Assembly: GCA_049323915.1 (NCBI GenBank)
Contig: JBMOPC010000001.1
Span: 72,398-136,397, forward strand
Direction: 5' to 3'
Length of the DNA: 64,000 bases
From: BRHc4a sp049323915
GTDB lineage: Bacteria; Bacillota; Desulfotomaculia; Desulfotomaculales; Desulfocucumaceae
Shown here: piece by piece, positions 52,826 through 61,329 of the stretch
Layout of the letters: every line of letters starts with the position of its first letter
Position numbering within the stretch: position 1 is the stretch's first letter
The notes under the pieces: generated by a model
What the model was told of the DNA's origin: nothing
Database searches by the model: none
Seen by the model: only the letters and a program-made list of their open reading frames with translations
Program-made: the position numbers and the translations under genes

Positions 52826-53057
52826 CCGCCGGCAAAAATGGTGGAATTAGAATTAAAACTGCCAGGTTTCTATACGTATGATATTTCATTCACATTATCA
52901 GGCTCCAAATAACTCTATCTTTTATTTTTTTGATATTATATAATTAGTATTGAAGCTATCCGTGGCAGCAAAGCCGCGTCAGAAGCCCAGGATAAATTGT
53001 ATAAAAATTTTTTTGAGGCAAATTGTGAAATATCACACATTCTAAGGGGGGCTCCCT

Positions 53058-53321
53058 ATGAAAAAATTAAAATTCAACGCGGTCCACACCAGGAAAAAAC
53101 ACTCCCAGTGCGAGTCATGCGTTTATTATATACAGGCAAAGTATTTCACGGTGGGCGGGGAATATATATTTGAATTCTGCACCTCCAAGGGGCATAAGGG
53201 AGTAATAATTCAGTACAGGGAAAGGACGGACAGGAGTTGCTTTGATTTTCTGGCAAGTGAAAAACCCCCGGAAAGCACCTTTGCCCCGGAGGAAAACACT
53301 GACCTGCCGGCAATAAGATAA
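53058..53321 (+). CDS. Small four-cysteine protein of unknown function
   Basis: An 87-residue protein with ATG 53058 behind AAGGGGGG. It has four cysteines, C18 and C21 (CESC), C41 and C61, plus aromatic and basic residues between them, which could make a single zinc or iron site. A proline- and acid-rich tail follows. No family is recognised. It converges with gap, with only 9 bases between stops. Confidence 0.6.
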   Translation: MKKLKFNAVHTRKKHSQCESCVYYIQAKYFTVGGEYIFEFCTSKGHKGVIIQYRERTDRSCFDFLASEKPPESTFAPEENTDLPAIR

Positions 53322-53330
53322 AAACCAAAT

Positions 53331-54356
53331 CTAAACTGTTGCGGCCACCCTGCTTTTTTCCCTGATGTGCAATGCAGTGTCGACAACCCTGTTGGAATAT
53401 CCCCACTCGTTGTCATACCAGGCAATAACTTTGACCAAAACTCCGTCTATAACCATAGTTGAAAGGGCGTCCACAATTGTCGAGTGCGGATTGCCGTTAA
53501 AGTCCCTGGAAACCAGGGGGGCTTCGCTGTATGCCATGACGCCTCTCATTTCGTCCTGGGCGGCTTCTTTAAGAACAGCATTTACCTCTTCCACCGATGT
53601 TTCCTTATCCACATGCGCCACCAGGTCCACAACAGAAACGTTGGGCGTGGGAACCCGCATGGCCATGCCGTTCAGCTTTCCCTTCAGCTCCGGCAGCACC
53701 AGGGACACAGCCTTTGCCGCCCCGGTGGTGGTTGGTATTATTGAAAGGGCCGCGGCCCTTGCCCTTCTCAGGTCCTTGTGGGGAAGGTCAAGTATCTGCT
53801 GGTCGTTTGTGTAGGAGTGCACTGTTGTCATCATTCCCCTTATAATCCCAAAACTGTCATGTATCACCTTGGCAATGGGAGCAAGGCAGTTTGTGGTGCA
53901 GGACGCGCATGAAATGATATAATGTTTTGCAGGGTCGAATTTATCACTGTTTACCCCCATCACTATGGTGATGTCCTCATTCCTGGCCGGAGCAGATATT
54001 AATACCCTTTTAGCCCCGGATTCCAGGTGCTTTGCGGCCTTGTCCCTTTCTGTGAAACGCCCGGTGGCCTCCACTACCACTTCCACACCCAAGTCTCCCC
54101 ACGGTATTTGAGCAGGATCTTTTTGCGCAAAAACCTTCACTTCCCTGCCCCCAACGCTGAATGATCCGTTGGTAGCCTCCACCTCTCCCCGGCAGATGCC
54201 GTGAACCGAGTCATATTTTAGAAGATGTGCCAGTGTTTTTGCGTCGGTAAGATCGTTTACCGCAACTACGCTGATCCTGTCCTGATAGTTGAGTGTTGCC
54301 CTGTACACAGCCCTTCCAATACGGCCAAATCCGTTAATGCCTATTTTAAGTGTCAT
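53331..54356 (-). CDS. gap: Glyceraldehyde-3-phosphate dehydrogenase, type I
   Basis: Enzyme of 341 residues of glycolysis/gluconeogenesis. It has the NAD-binding KIGINGFGRIGR, the catalytic cysteine in ISCASCTTNCLAP, the histidine in TTVHSYTNDQ, RRARAAALSIIPTTTGAAKA and the C-terminal WYDNEWGYSNRV. ATG behind AGGAGGAG. It stands alone with a 261-base AT-rich upstream region, unlike many Firmicutes where it heads a gap-pgk-tpi operon. The direction of flux cannot be inferred. Confidence 0.95.
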   Translation of the reverse strand: MTLKIGINGFGRIGRAVYRATLNYQDRISVVAVNDLTDAKTLAHLLKYDSVHGICRGEVEATNGSFSVGGREVKVFAQKDPAQIPWGDLGVEVVVEATGRFTERDKAAKHLESGAKRVLISAPARNEDITIVMGVNSDKFDPAKHYIISCASCTTNCLAPIAKVIHDSFGIIRGMMTTVHSYTNDQQILDLPHKDLRRARAAALSIIPTTTGAAKAVSLVLPELKGKLNGMAMRVPTPNVSVVDLVAHVDKETSVEEVNAVLKEAAQDEMRGVMAYSEAPLVSRDFNGNPHSTIVDALSTMVIDGVLVKVIAWYDNEWGYSNRVVDTALHIREKSRVAATV

Positions 54357-54617
54357 ATAATCACTCCTCCTGATATATGGGAACGTGTGACATCTCCTTA
54401 TGAACCATCTGAAAATATATTTGAAATATATTGTGTCCTTTTTTGCTTTCCGGCATTACATAGAATGGAGATTATATTTAGATATTTTAACATAGTCCAG
54501 CTTTTTTTTCAAGTCAACACATAACTAGTAAAATGACCTAATATTTGCTTAATATTTTGTTGATTTTGTAATAAAATATTAATAATATAGAATATATTTT
54601 AGCGGGAGGTAATAATA

Positions 54618-54932
54618 TTGCTGATGACAACAACCCCGTCCGTCGAGGGAAAAACCATCTCAAATTATCTGGGAGTGGTTTCCGGGGAGGCCATAATGGG
54701 CGCAAATATAGTCAGGGACCTGTTGGCCAGCATAACCGACATTGTGGGAGGGCGCTCCGGGGCCTACGAGGAAAAACTGGCACAGGCCAGGCAGCTGGCC
54801 CTGGACGAGATGGGCGCCCACGCCAGGAGGCTGGGGGCCAACGCGGTGGTGGGGGTTGACCTTGACTACGAGGTCATAAGGGAAGGTATGCTCATGGTCA
54901 CCGCCAGCGGCACCGCCGTAATAATTAAGTAA
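54618..54932 (+). CDS. YbjQ/UPF0145 family protein
   Basis: Protein of 104 residues with the family sequence: TPSVEGKTISNYLGVVSGEA, MGANIVRDLLASITDIVGGRS, a helix EEKLAQARQLALDEM, and LGANAVVGVDLDYEVI. Members form ring-shaped oligomers and have been called heavy-metal-binding, without firm function. TTG 54618 lies eight bases after GGGAGG; ATG 54624 is a less well spaced alternative. Confidence 0.88.
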   Translation: MLMTTTPSVEGKTISNYLGVVSGEAIMGANIVRDLLASITDIVGGRSGAYEEKLAQARQLALDEMGAHARRLGANAVVGVDLDYEVIREGMLMVTASGTAVIIK

Positions 54933-55086
54933 AAAACAGTCTGACTCAAAATATTGGGCGGTTTATTTAATCTGGAAAGATTTTTTTAAGGCAGGCTAAA
55001 TGTTATAATAATATTCAAAAAACGGTCAGCAGGGGCTGACCTGTTCTTTTCAAAAAGCCTGGCTATAGAAGGGAAATTGCATTTCG

Positions 55087-55800
55087 ATGTCGAACGGTCG
55101 TGGTATAATATTTGACTTTGACGATACCCTTGTGGAGACAACTGTTTATTTTGAAATATCCAGGGAAAAGTTTGCCCGTTATATGACAGGCCTTAATTTT
55201 CCCCTGGATGATGTTCTCTGCACACTGGACAGAATGGATATAGACAACGTAAGGCGCTGCGGCGGGTTCTTAAAGGAGTGCTTCCCCAACGCCATGGTAC
55301 GCACGTACAGGCATTTCTGCGGCATTAACAATATAGTTCCGGACCCGGGCGTTTGCAGGGAAGTGGAGGAAATAGGCTGGTGGGTTTTTGAACAGAAGCC
55401 CATACCGGTGCGCGGGGCCGGGGATGTGCTGGAAGAGCTTTCAGCTGAGTTTGAATTATTTCTGGCCACAAAGGGAGATCCTTCCATTCAGTGGAAGAGG
55501 ATAGAAGAGAGCGGCATTAAAAAGCACTTTAAAAAAATATATGTTCTGAAAGACAAAACCAGAAAGGAGTATGCAGCCATCTCCTGCTCCAACAATCTTG
55601 CGGGGGAACATTCATGGGTAGTGGGAAACAGCCTTAAATCAGATATCAACCCCGGGATTATGGCCGGACTCAACTGCATTTATATTCCAAACAAATACAC
55701 CTGGCAATTTGAAATGGAGGACCCCGTCGGAGGGCATGTTATGCTTGAATCTCTGGGTCAGGTTCCGGGCTTTTTGCTAAAAAGAGATATTGCCGTATAA
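55087..55800 (+). CDS. HAD-superfamily hydrolase
   Basis: Protein of 237 residues with HAD motif I FDFDDTLVET (nucleophile D10 and acid/base D12), motif II near LFLATKGD, a lysine in KDKTRKEY and motif IV VGNSLKSDINPGIMAGLN. The cap is inserted after motif I. It may be a phosphoglycolate-type or nucleotide phosphatase; the substrate cannot be told. ATG 55087 has only a weak ribosome site (GAAGGG 12 bases upstream). Confidence 0.8.
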   Translation: MSNGRGIIFDFDDTLVETTVYFEISREKFARYMTGLNFPLDDVLCTLDRMDIDNVRRCGGFLKECFPNAMVRTYRHFCGINNIVPDPGVCREVEEIGWWVFEQKPIPVRGAGDVLEELSAEFELFLATKGDPSIQWKRIEESGIKKHFKKIYVLKDKTRKEYAAISCSNNLAGEHSWVVGNSLKSDINPGIMAGLNCIYIPNKYTWQFEMEDPVGGHVMLESLGQVPGFLLKRDIAV

Positions 55801-55842
55801 TTTGTTTTTTTATTGTTAACGGGGTAAGGAGGATGATATGGC

Positions 55843-56376
55843 TTGAGCCGACGTGTTCTTCTGGTGGTGGACATGCTGAATGACTTCGTAAAAAAAGATG
55901 GTGCGCTGTACTGCGGGGAGGACGCCGACAACATCGTCCCCTTTGTGAAGGATAAGGTCCGCGAGTTCGTTGCGGCCGGGCTTCCGGTTATATTGATAAT
56001 GGACGCCCATGACCCCGAGGACCTGGAGTTTACAAAGTTTCCCCGCCACTGTGTGTACGGCACCGCAGGGGCGGAGGTGATTGATGAACTGAAAAAGCTC
56101 CTGGAGGAGTACTCCTTTGCCATCAAGGTGCCTAAAAACAGGTACAGCGGTTTCTACCGGACAAGCCTGAACGCAATAATGTCGGACCTCAGGCCGGAAA
56201 TAGTCGAGGTTGTGGGGCTGTGCACCAATATTTGCGTGCTTTACACAGTTGAGGAGCTTTGCAACAGGGACTACAGCGTGTTGGTATACAGCGGGGGAGT
56301 GGCTTCCTTTGACCGGGAGGGGCACCTCTGGGCGTTGAAACAGATGAAGGAGATACTTGGCGCAGAAGTACGGTAA
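55843..56376 (+). CDS. Isochorismatase-family cysteine hydrolase, nicotinamidase-like
   Basis: Protein of 177 residues. Catalytic triad elements are D10 in LLVVDMLNDFV, a lysine around residue 100 (FAIKVPKNRYSGF) and the cysteine in VGLCTNICVLYT; DAHDPEDLEF with the following histidine in PRHCVYGT resembles the nicotinamidase metal site. It probably deamidates nicotinamide in NAD recycling, but other amidases share the fold. TTG 55843 lies nine bases after AGGAGG; the ATG at 55838 would stop after two codons. Confidence 0.8.
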   Translation: MSRRVLLVVDMLNDFVKKDGALYCGEDADNIVPFVKDKVREFVAAGLPVILIMDAHDPEDLEFTKFPRHCVYGTAGAEVIDELKKLLEEYSFAIKVPKNRYSGFYRTSLNAIMSDLRPEIVEVVGLCTNICVLYTVEELCNRDYSVLVYSGGVASFDREGHLWALKQMKEILGAEVR

Positions 56377-56542
56377 GTCCATTTTCAGTAAAAAACAGAC
56401 GCATACCCGGGCTAAAGGGGCAGAATTTCAGATATGCCGGCGGTTCAGTCCCCAATATGGCTGTAAATTTGGTTATTTTCATCTGGACAAACCGGCCACA
56501 GTTACCATAAAATAAAATTAATTTTTTGGCGGGAGTTTCAGA

Positions 56543-57358
56543 ATGTTTATAAAAACCAGAAATACAGTTAAGAAGTACAGGCAGGGAAACATACCCGCAG
56601 CATTCGGAACAGACCTCTGGCTGTCGGGATCCACCGACGTTCCGAATCTATTGCTGAAATACTACAAATACATGAATGTCACCGACCCCGAGATGATCAC
56701 CCTGATTCAGATCTTTCGGCTGCGTGTTGAGGACAGGCACCTTCACCCCGGTCCTGAAGCCCTGGCGGAGTGCCTCTCCGCCAACCCGGAAGAGATTGAA
56801 AAAGTGATCAAATCCCTGCTGGACAAAAAAATAATTGTTGAAACACTTTATTATGACGAATCCAGGGACGATGTTATTACTGGTTACGACTTCGAGCCCC
56901 TGTTTGAAAAGCTTTCTGAATGCTGGGCCTGCATCAGGGCCAAAGAAATTGAAAAGGCCGGATCGAAGCTGGAAGGGCAGGTTCACAGGGGTATAAAAAA
57001 AGATACAATGGCCGCCTGCTATAAGAGTTTTGAAAAAGAATTCGGAAGGCCCCTTTCTCCGATAGAAATGGAAAAAATAGCCCAGTGGGTGGACCAGACC
57101 GGTCCGGACCTGGTTCAGGAGGCGCTGAAAAGAGCAGTTCTCATAGGAAAATGGAACTTCCGCTACATAGACACCATTCTTTTGGAGTGGAAGAAGAACA
57201 ATCTTAACTCCATAGGTTCCATTCAGGAGTACGACAGGCAGTACCAGGGAAAGAGGAATTCCAGGGACACCCGCAAAAAGGAAGCCGAAAGGCAAGAAGA
57301 CGGAAGTTCGGACAGCAGCAGGCGCAGGGCCCTCATCAAAAAACTGTATCTGACGTAA
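56543..57358 (+). CDS. DnaD-domain replication protein
   Basis: Protein of 271 residues with the two-part DnaD/DnaB layout of Firmicutes. A winged-helix N-terminal part (LWLSGSTDVPNLLLKYYK, then LAECLSANPEEIEKVIKSLL) is followed by a C-terminal DnaD_2 domain (SFEKEFGRPLSPIEMEKIAQW, VQEALKRAVLIGKWNFRYID, LLEWKKNN). A charged disordered tail ends in RRRALIKKLYLT. It likely helps load the replicative helicase or restart replication. The start is ATG 56543 behind GGCGGGAG. Confidence 0.85.
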   Translation: MFIKTRNTVKKYRQGNIPAAFGTDLWLSGSTDVPNLLLKYYKYMNVTDPEMITLIQIFRLRVEDRHLHPGPEALAECLSANPEEIEKVIKSLLDKKIIVETLYYDESRDDVITGYDFEPLFEKLSECWACIRAKEIEKAGSKLEGQVHRGIKKDTMAACYKSFEKEFGRPLSPIEMEKIAQWVDQTGPDLVQEALKRAVLIGKWNFRYIDTILLEWKKNNLNSIGSIQEYDRQYQGKRNSRDTRKKEAERQEDGSSDSSRRRALIKKLYLT

Positions 57359-57383
57359 CAGCCGGCCTTTTACCGGCTGTTTG
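57357..57383 (+). terminator. Hairpin terminator after the DnaD gene
   Basis: AACAGCCGG (57357-57365) pairs perfectly with CCGGCTGTT (57373-57381) around CCTTTTA. Only three consecutive T follow. The stem overlaps the DnaD stop codon. It separates the DnaD gene from the cbi operon. Confidence 0.65.
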
Positions 57384-57421
57384 ACTTGTAGGATGGTTAA
57401 TAAATATGAATACTCCGGGTG

Positions 57422-58552
57422 ATGATATTGAGTTACTGCGGGCCGGGAGAAAAGAGGGATCTGCGTAGCGGCGTAACCACCGGCGCCTCGGCGGCCGCCG
57501 CCGCAAGGGCTGCGGCTCTGCTGCTGTTCTGCGGCGAGGAACACCGTGAGGTAAATATTATAAACCCCATGGGATTAACAATCAGGGTGCCTGTGAAAAA
57601 GGTCATGTATACCGGGGGCGGGGCCAGGGGCATTGTTGTCAAGGACGGCGGCGACGACCCGGATGTTACAAACGGACTGGATATAATAGCCGACATTAAA
57701 TCAATCCCTGAAGGATTCAGTATAAAGGGAGGTGAGGGGGTGGGGACAGTCACCATGCCCGGACTTCCGGTTCCGGTGGGAGATGCGGCCATCAACCCCG
57801 TTCCCCTTGCCATGATAAGGGAGGCGGTTTCCGGCCTCCTGCCGCCATCCGGGGGGGTGGAAATAACCATCAGCGTTCCCGGAGGCCTTGAGGCATCCAT
57901 GAGAACCCTTAACCAGCGCCTGGGCATAACCGGGGGCATTTCCATACTGGGGACCACAGGTATTGTGAGGCCCATGTCCGAGGATGCACTAAAGGATTCA
58001 CTGGTTCCTTTTATCAAAAAGGCCGCCGCCCTGGGCTTCAGGCGGGTGGTCCTCACCCCCGGAGGCATAGGCCTGCGGCAGGCCGTCGATATGTACGGGT
58101 TTAGCCCGGAATGCGTGATAGAAATGAGCAACTATGTGGGATTCATGCTGGAAAAGTGCGTGGATGAAAGTATGGAGTCGGTTATTCTGTGGGGCCACAT
58201 TGGAAAAGTCGGCAAGGTGGCCGGGGGGATTTTCAACACCCACAGCCGTGTGGCGGACGGGAGAAGGGAAATACTTGCCTCATACGCCGCTTTGTGCGGG
58301 GCAAAAAAGGAATTGATTACCGAAATATTGAATATTAACACCATGGAAGGCGTGCTGAAATTAATCGGGGACTCCGGGCTGAGCGGGGTGTTTGACCTTT
58401 TGGCCGAAAGGTCCAGCCTGAGGGCGGCGCAGCATGTCTGGGAAAAAATAAGGGTTGGCACCGTACTGACCGCCCGGGATGGCAGGATATTGGGAATTGA
58501 CCGGGAGGCCGAAGAACTGGGGAGATTGATGGGATGCAAAAAGTTAAGATAG
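57422..58552 (+). CDS. cbiD: Cobalt-precorrin-5B C1-methyltransferase
   Basis: Enzyme of 376 residues in the anaerobic cobalamin pathway. It has LRSGVTTGASAAAAARAA near the N-terminus (the CbiD TTG signature), VKKDGGDDPDVTNG-like residues, GGEGVGTVTMPGLPVPVG, LGTTGIVRPMSEDAL, and LTPGGIGLRQA. ATG 57422 is preceded by an in-frame GTG at 57419. It opens a tightly packed operon, cbiDETLFGHJ, with overlapping genes. The corrinoid product is needed by AcsCD and AcsE in the same window. No cobalamin riboswitch is visible in the 60 bases upstream. Confidence 0.93.
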   Translation: MILSYCGPGEKRDLRSGVTTGASAAAAARAAALLLFCGEEHREVNIINPMGLTIRVPVKKVMYTGGGARGIVVKDGGDDPDVTNGLDIIADIKSIPEGFSIKGGEGVGTVTMPGLPVPVGDAAINPVPLAMIREAVSGLLPPSGGVEITISVPGGLEASMRTLNQRLGITGGISILGTTGIVRPMSEDALKDSLVPFIKKAAALGFRRVVLTPGGIGLRQAVDMYGFSPECVIEMSNYVGFMLEKCVDESMESVILWGHIGKVGKVAGGIFNTHSRVADGRREILASYAALCGAKKELITEILNINTMEGVLKLIGDSGLSGVFDLLAERSSLRAAQHVWEKIRVGTVLTARDGRILGIDREAEELGRLMGCKKLR

Positions 58553-59157
58553 TGGGGGTCGGCCCAGGCAATCCTTCCTGCATTACTCCTGAAGCCAGGT
58601 CCGCCATTGAGGGCGCCCGGATTGTTGTCGGAGGGAAAAGGCATATTGAGAGTTTTTGCAGGAGCGGCCAGATTGGTATAATTTTGGCCAATAATCTGGA
58701 GGAGATACTGGAACAGGTGAAACGCGGGCAGAAGGAAGGCGTCGCCGTACTGGCCAGCGGAGACCCTGGAATGTATGGAATACTGGCCTTCCTTAGGAGC
58801 AGGCTCGGGACCGAAAACATAGAGGTGATACCGGGCGTCAGCTCGGTACAGATTGCCTTTGCCAGACTTTGCCTGCCGTGGCACGACGCCGTTGTTTTAA
58901 GCGCACACGGAAGGCCCCTGGAGAAGGTGGCGGAACTGGCCGAAAAAGCGGGTAAATACGCGGTGCTTACAGGAAGCGACAACCCTCCGGAAAAAGTTTT
59001 CTCACTGCTGAATAAAAGGGTCTATGGAAGAAAATATCACTTTTGCTTTGACTTAAGCCTTCCGGAAGAGCAAATACTGTCACTGGCCTCAGGTGATGCA
59101 TTCCCGGAAGAGTTCAAAGGAAGGCATAACTGTGTTATGGTGATAGAAAATGAGTGA
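58534..59157 (+). CDS. cbiE: Cobalt-precorrin-7 C5-methyltransferase
   Basis: SAM-dependent methyltransferase of 207 residues with the tetrapyrrole-methylase fold: KVKIVGVGPGNPSCITPEA at the N-terminus, VLASGDPGMYGI, and VIPGVSSVQIAFARL. It overlaps the end of cbiD by 19 bases and the start of cbiT by 8. In many bacteria CbiE and CbiT are one fused protein (CobL); here they are separate. Confidence 0.92.
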   Translation: MQKVKIVGVGPGNPSCITPEARSAIEGARIVVGGKRHIESFCRSGQIGIILANNLEEILEQVKRGQKEGVAVLASGDPGMYGILAFLRSRLGTENIEVIPGVSSVQIAFARLCLPWHDAVVLSAHGRPLEKVAELAEKAGKYAVLTGSDNPPEKVFSLLNKRVYGRKYHFCFDLSLPEEQILSLASGDAFPEEFKGRHNCVMVIENE

Positions 59158-59755
59158 TCTGCGACAAATCACCGTTCCGGGAATACCCGACCGGCTTTTT
59201 ATACGGGGCCCGGTTCCCATGACAAAAGAGGAAATCAGGGTGATCACACTGTCAAAGGCCCGGGTAGGCCCCGGGATGGTCGTGTGGGATGTGGGCAGCG
59301 GCACCGGGTCCATATCCGTGGAGGCCGCCCGGATGTCTCCCGGAGGGATGGTCTACGCGGTGGAAAAATCGCCCGAGGGATGCCGGCTAACTGCTGATAA
59401 CTGCGCCAGGTTCGGTGCAGGCAATGTTGAGGTGGTGGAGGGCCCGGCGCCTGACACACTTTGGGCGCTTCCCCGCCCGGACCGGGTGGTTGTGGGAGGT
59501 TCCGGAGGAAAGCTGCGGCCAATACTCAAGGCAGTGCAGGATAGAATTCTGCCCGGGGGCAGGCTGGTAATAAACGCCGTTACCCTGGAAACACTGTCCG
59601 CCGCCCTGGATTTTCTTAAAGAGGGGTGGGAGACAGAGGTGGTGCAGGTTTCGGTCAGCAAGACACAGAACATGGGATCCAGCCGGCTGCTAAAATCATA
59701 CAACCCTGTTTTCATAATTTCCGCCTGGGGGTGGGGTGATACAATTGGCAGGTAA
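59150..59755 (+). CDS. cbiT: Cobalt-precorrin-6B C15-methyltransferase (decarboxylating)
   Basis: Class I SAM methyltransferase of 201 residues: PVPMTKEEIRVITLSKARVG split over the first strand, motif I VWDVGSGTGSISVEAA, VYAVEKSPEG and VVVGGSGGKLRPIL. It methylates C15 and decarboxylates the C12 acetate, acting with CbiE. It overlaps cbiE upstream and cbiL downstream. Confidence 0.92.
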   Translation: MSDLRQITVPGIPDRLFIRGPVPMTKEEIRVITLSKARVGPGMVVWDVGSGTGSISVEAARMSPGGMVYAVEKSPEGCRLTADNCARFGAGNVEVVEGPAPDTLWALPRPDRVVVGGSGGKLRPILKAVQDRILPGGRLVINAVTLETLSAALDFLKEGWETEVVQVSVSKTQNMGSSRLLKSYNPVFIISAWGWGDTIGR

Positions 59756-60494
59756 ATTTTACGGCCTCGGGGTAGGGCCCGGTGACCCCGGCCTTATTAC
59801 AATGAAAACATACCGTATACTTCAGGAAGTAGACACCATTTGTGTGCCCAAGTCCTCCGAGGACAGGGATAGCCTGGCCCTGCAGGTGGTAAGGGGGGCA
59901 GTAAAAAAGGAGTTTGACTATCTTGACCTCTCCTTTCCCATGTCCCGGGACAAAAATGTGCTGGAACAAAGCTGGGCCAAAGCCGGAGAGGAGGTTGCCC
60001 GGAATGTGGGCCTGGGACGCAGGGTTGCCTTTGTAACCATCGGAGATCCAATGTTTTACAGCACATACGGCTACCTTCTGGATTACCTCAAAAGAAAATA
60101 TCCGGGACTGAAGACAGAGACTGTTCCCGGAGTAATGGCCATGTCCGCCTGCACATCTCTTCTGGGTGTGCCGCTGGCGGAGGGGGAGGAAACAATTGCC
60201 GTCATCCCCGCAGCTTACGGACTTGAGGAGTTGGAAGACACAATAAAAAGATTTGACAATGTTGTACTCATGAAGGTCAACAGAAAAACAGACGAGGTTG
60301 TTGATCTGCTGCACAGGCTGGGCCTTAAGGACAATGCGGCCTATTTCAGCCGCTGCGGCTACACCGACCAGTATTACACCACCGACCTGGGCAGCCTTTC
60401 CGGGCAAAAGCTGGACTACATGTCGCTGCTGATTATAAAAAAGAAGGGTTTTAAGGGACTGAACTCAGAACTCAGAACTCAGAATTCAGAATAA
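59745..60494 (+). CDS. cbiL: Cobalt-factor II C20-methyltransferase
   Basis: Tetrapyrrole methylase of 249 residues: FYGLGVGPGDPGLITMKTYR, VAFVTIGDPMFYSTYGYL, VPGVMAMSACTSLLGVPLAEG spread over the SAM pocket, and ENVV-like VVLMKVNRKTDEVVDLL. I chose TTG 59745, six bases after GTGGGGTG; GTG 59736 is in frame. The last dozen residues (LNSELRTQNSE) are encoded by an AGAACTCAG-type repeat that has replaced the original C-terminus or stop. Confidence 0.9.
   Translation: MAGKFYGLGVGPGDPGLITMKTYRILQEVDTICVPKSSEDRDSLALQVVRGAVKKEFDYLDLSFPMSRDKNVLEQSWAKAGEEVARNVGLGRRVAFVTIGDPMFYSTYGYLLDYLKRKYPGLKTETVPGVMAMSACTSLLGVPLAEGEETIAVIPAAYGLEELEDTIKRFDNVVLMKVNRKTDEVVDLLHRLGLKDNAAYFSRCGYTDQYYTTDLGSLSGQKLDYMSLLIIKKKGFKGLNSELRTQNSE
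60461..60492. repeat. Tandem AGAACTCAG/AGAATTCAG repeat overlapping the end of cbiL
   Basis: Four tandem units of about 8 bases (GAACTCA, GAACTCA, GAACTCA, GAATTCA) lie at the cbiL end. They are followed by another short inverted region (TCGAAT...TTCGAA...CTCGA) before cbiF. The sequence theme matches the elements at 9059 and 17017. This is the only sizeable gap (79 bases) in the otherwise overlapping cbi operon. Confidence 0.65.
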
Positions 60495-60573
60495 TAACTT
60501 TCACCTGACATTCACAGGAGATCGAGCATCGAATTTCCAGCTTCGAACCTCGAGAAATGGGGGTATTGGTTGA

Positions 60574-61329
60574 ATGATATATTTCATAGGCGCCGGCCCC
60601 GGCGACCCGGACCTTATTACCGTCAAAGGTGCGGGCATACTGGCGCAGGCCGACGTTGTCATATACGCGGGATCGCTGGTAAACCCGGAAATACTGCGCA
60701 AATGCAAGCCCGGGGCCGAGGTGCATAACAGCGCCGGGATGAGCCTGGAAGAGGTGCTGGAGGTAATGTTCAGCGCCCACCGGGAAGGCAAGGCCGTTGC
60801 CAGGCTTCATACCGGGGACCCGTCGATATACGGCGCCATACAGGAGCAGATGGACGCGCTGTCCGAAAGGGGAATAGAGTTCAGTGTCATCCCGGGGGTA
60901 AGCTCTTTTTTCGCGGCTGCCGCCGCAGTACCCCATGAGCTGACGCTGCCTGAAGTTTCCCAGACTGTCATACTTACCAGGCTGGAGGGGAGAACTCCCG
61001 TGCCGGACACGGAAAAACTGTCCGACCTGGCAAGGCACCGCTGCACCATGTGTATTTTCCTGAGCGTAAGCCAGATTGACCGTGTGGTAAAAGAGCTTCT
61101 GGAAGGCGGGTACCCCGGAGAAACCGGGGTGGTGGTGGTTGAAAAGGCCTCGTGGCCCGACCAGAGGGTTATCAGGGGCAACCTTTTGAACATCCCGGAG
61201 AAGGTTAAAGAGGAGGGCATAAAAAGGCAGGCCCTCATAATGGTGGGAGATGTCTTCGGAGGCGGGTATTCCCGGTCAAAACTGTACGACAGCAATTTCT
61301 CCCACGGCTTCAGGGAGAAAGCAACATGA
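60574..61329 (+). CDS. cbiF: Cobalt-precorrin-4 C11-methyltransferase
   Basis: Tetrapyrrole methylase of 251 residues: MIYFIGAGPGDPDLITVKGA at the N-terminus, YAGSLVNPEIL, LHTGDPSIYGAIQEQ and VIPGVSSFFAAAAA, typical of CbiF/CobM. ATG 60574. It overlaps cbiG by four bases (ATGA). Confidence 0.94.
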   Translation: MIYFIGAGPGDPDLITVKGAGILAQADVVIYAGSLVNPEILRKCKPGAEVHNSAGMSLEEVLEVMFSAHREGKAVARLHTGDPSIYGAIQEQMDALSERGIEFSVIPGVSSFFAAAAAVPHELTLPEVSQTVILTRLEGRTPVPDTEKLSDLARHRCTMCIFLSVSQIDRVVKELLEGGYPGETGVVVVEKASWPDQRVIRGNLLNIPEKVKEEGIKRQALIMVGDVFGGGYSRSKLYDSNFSHGFREKAT

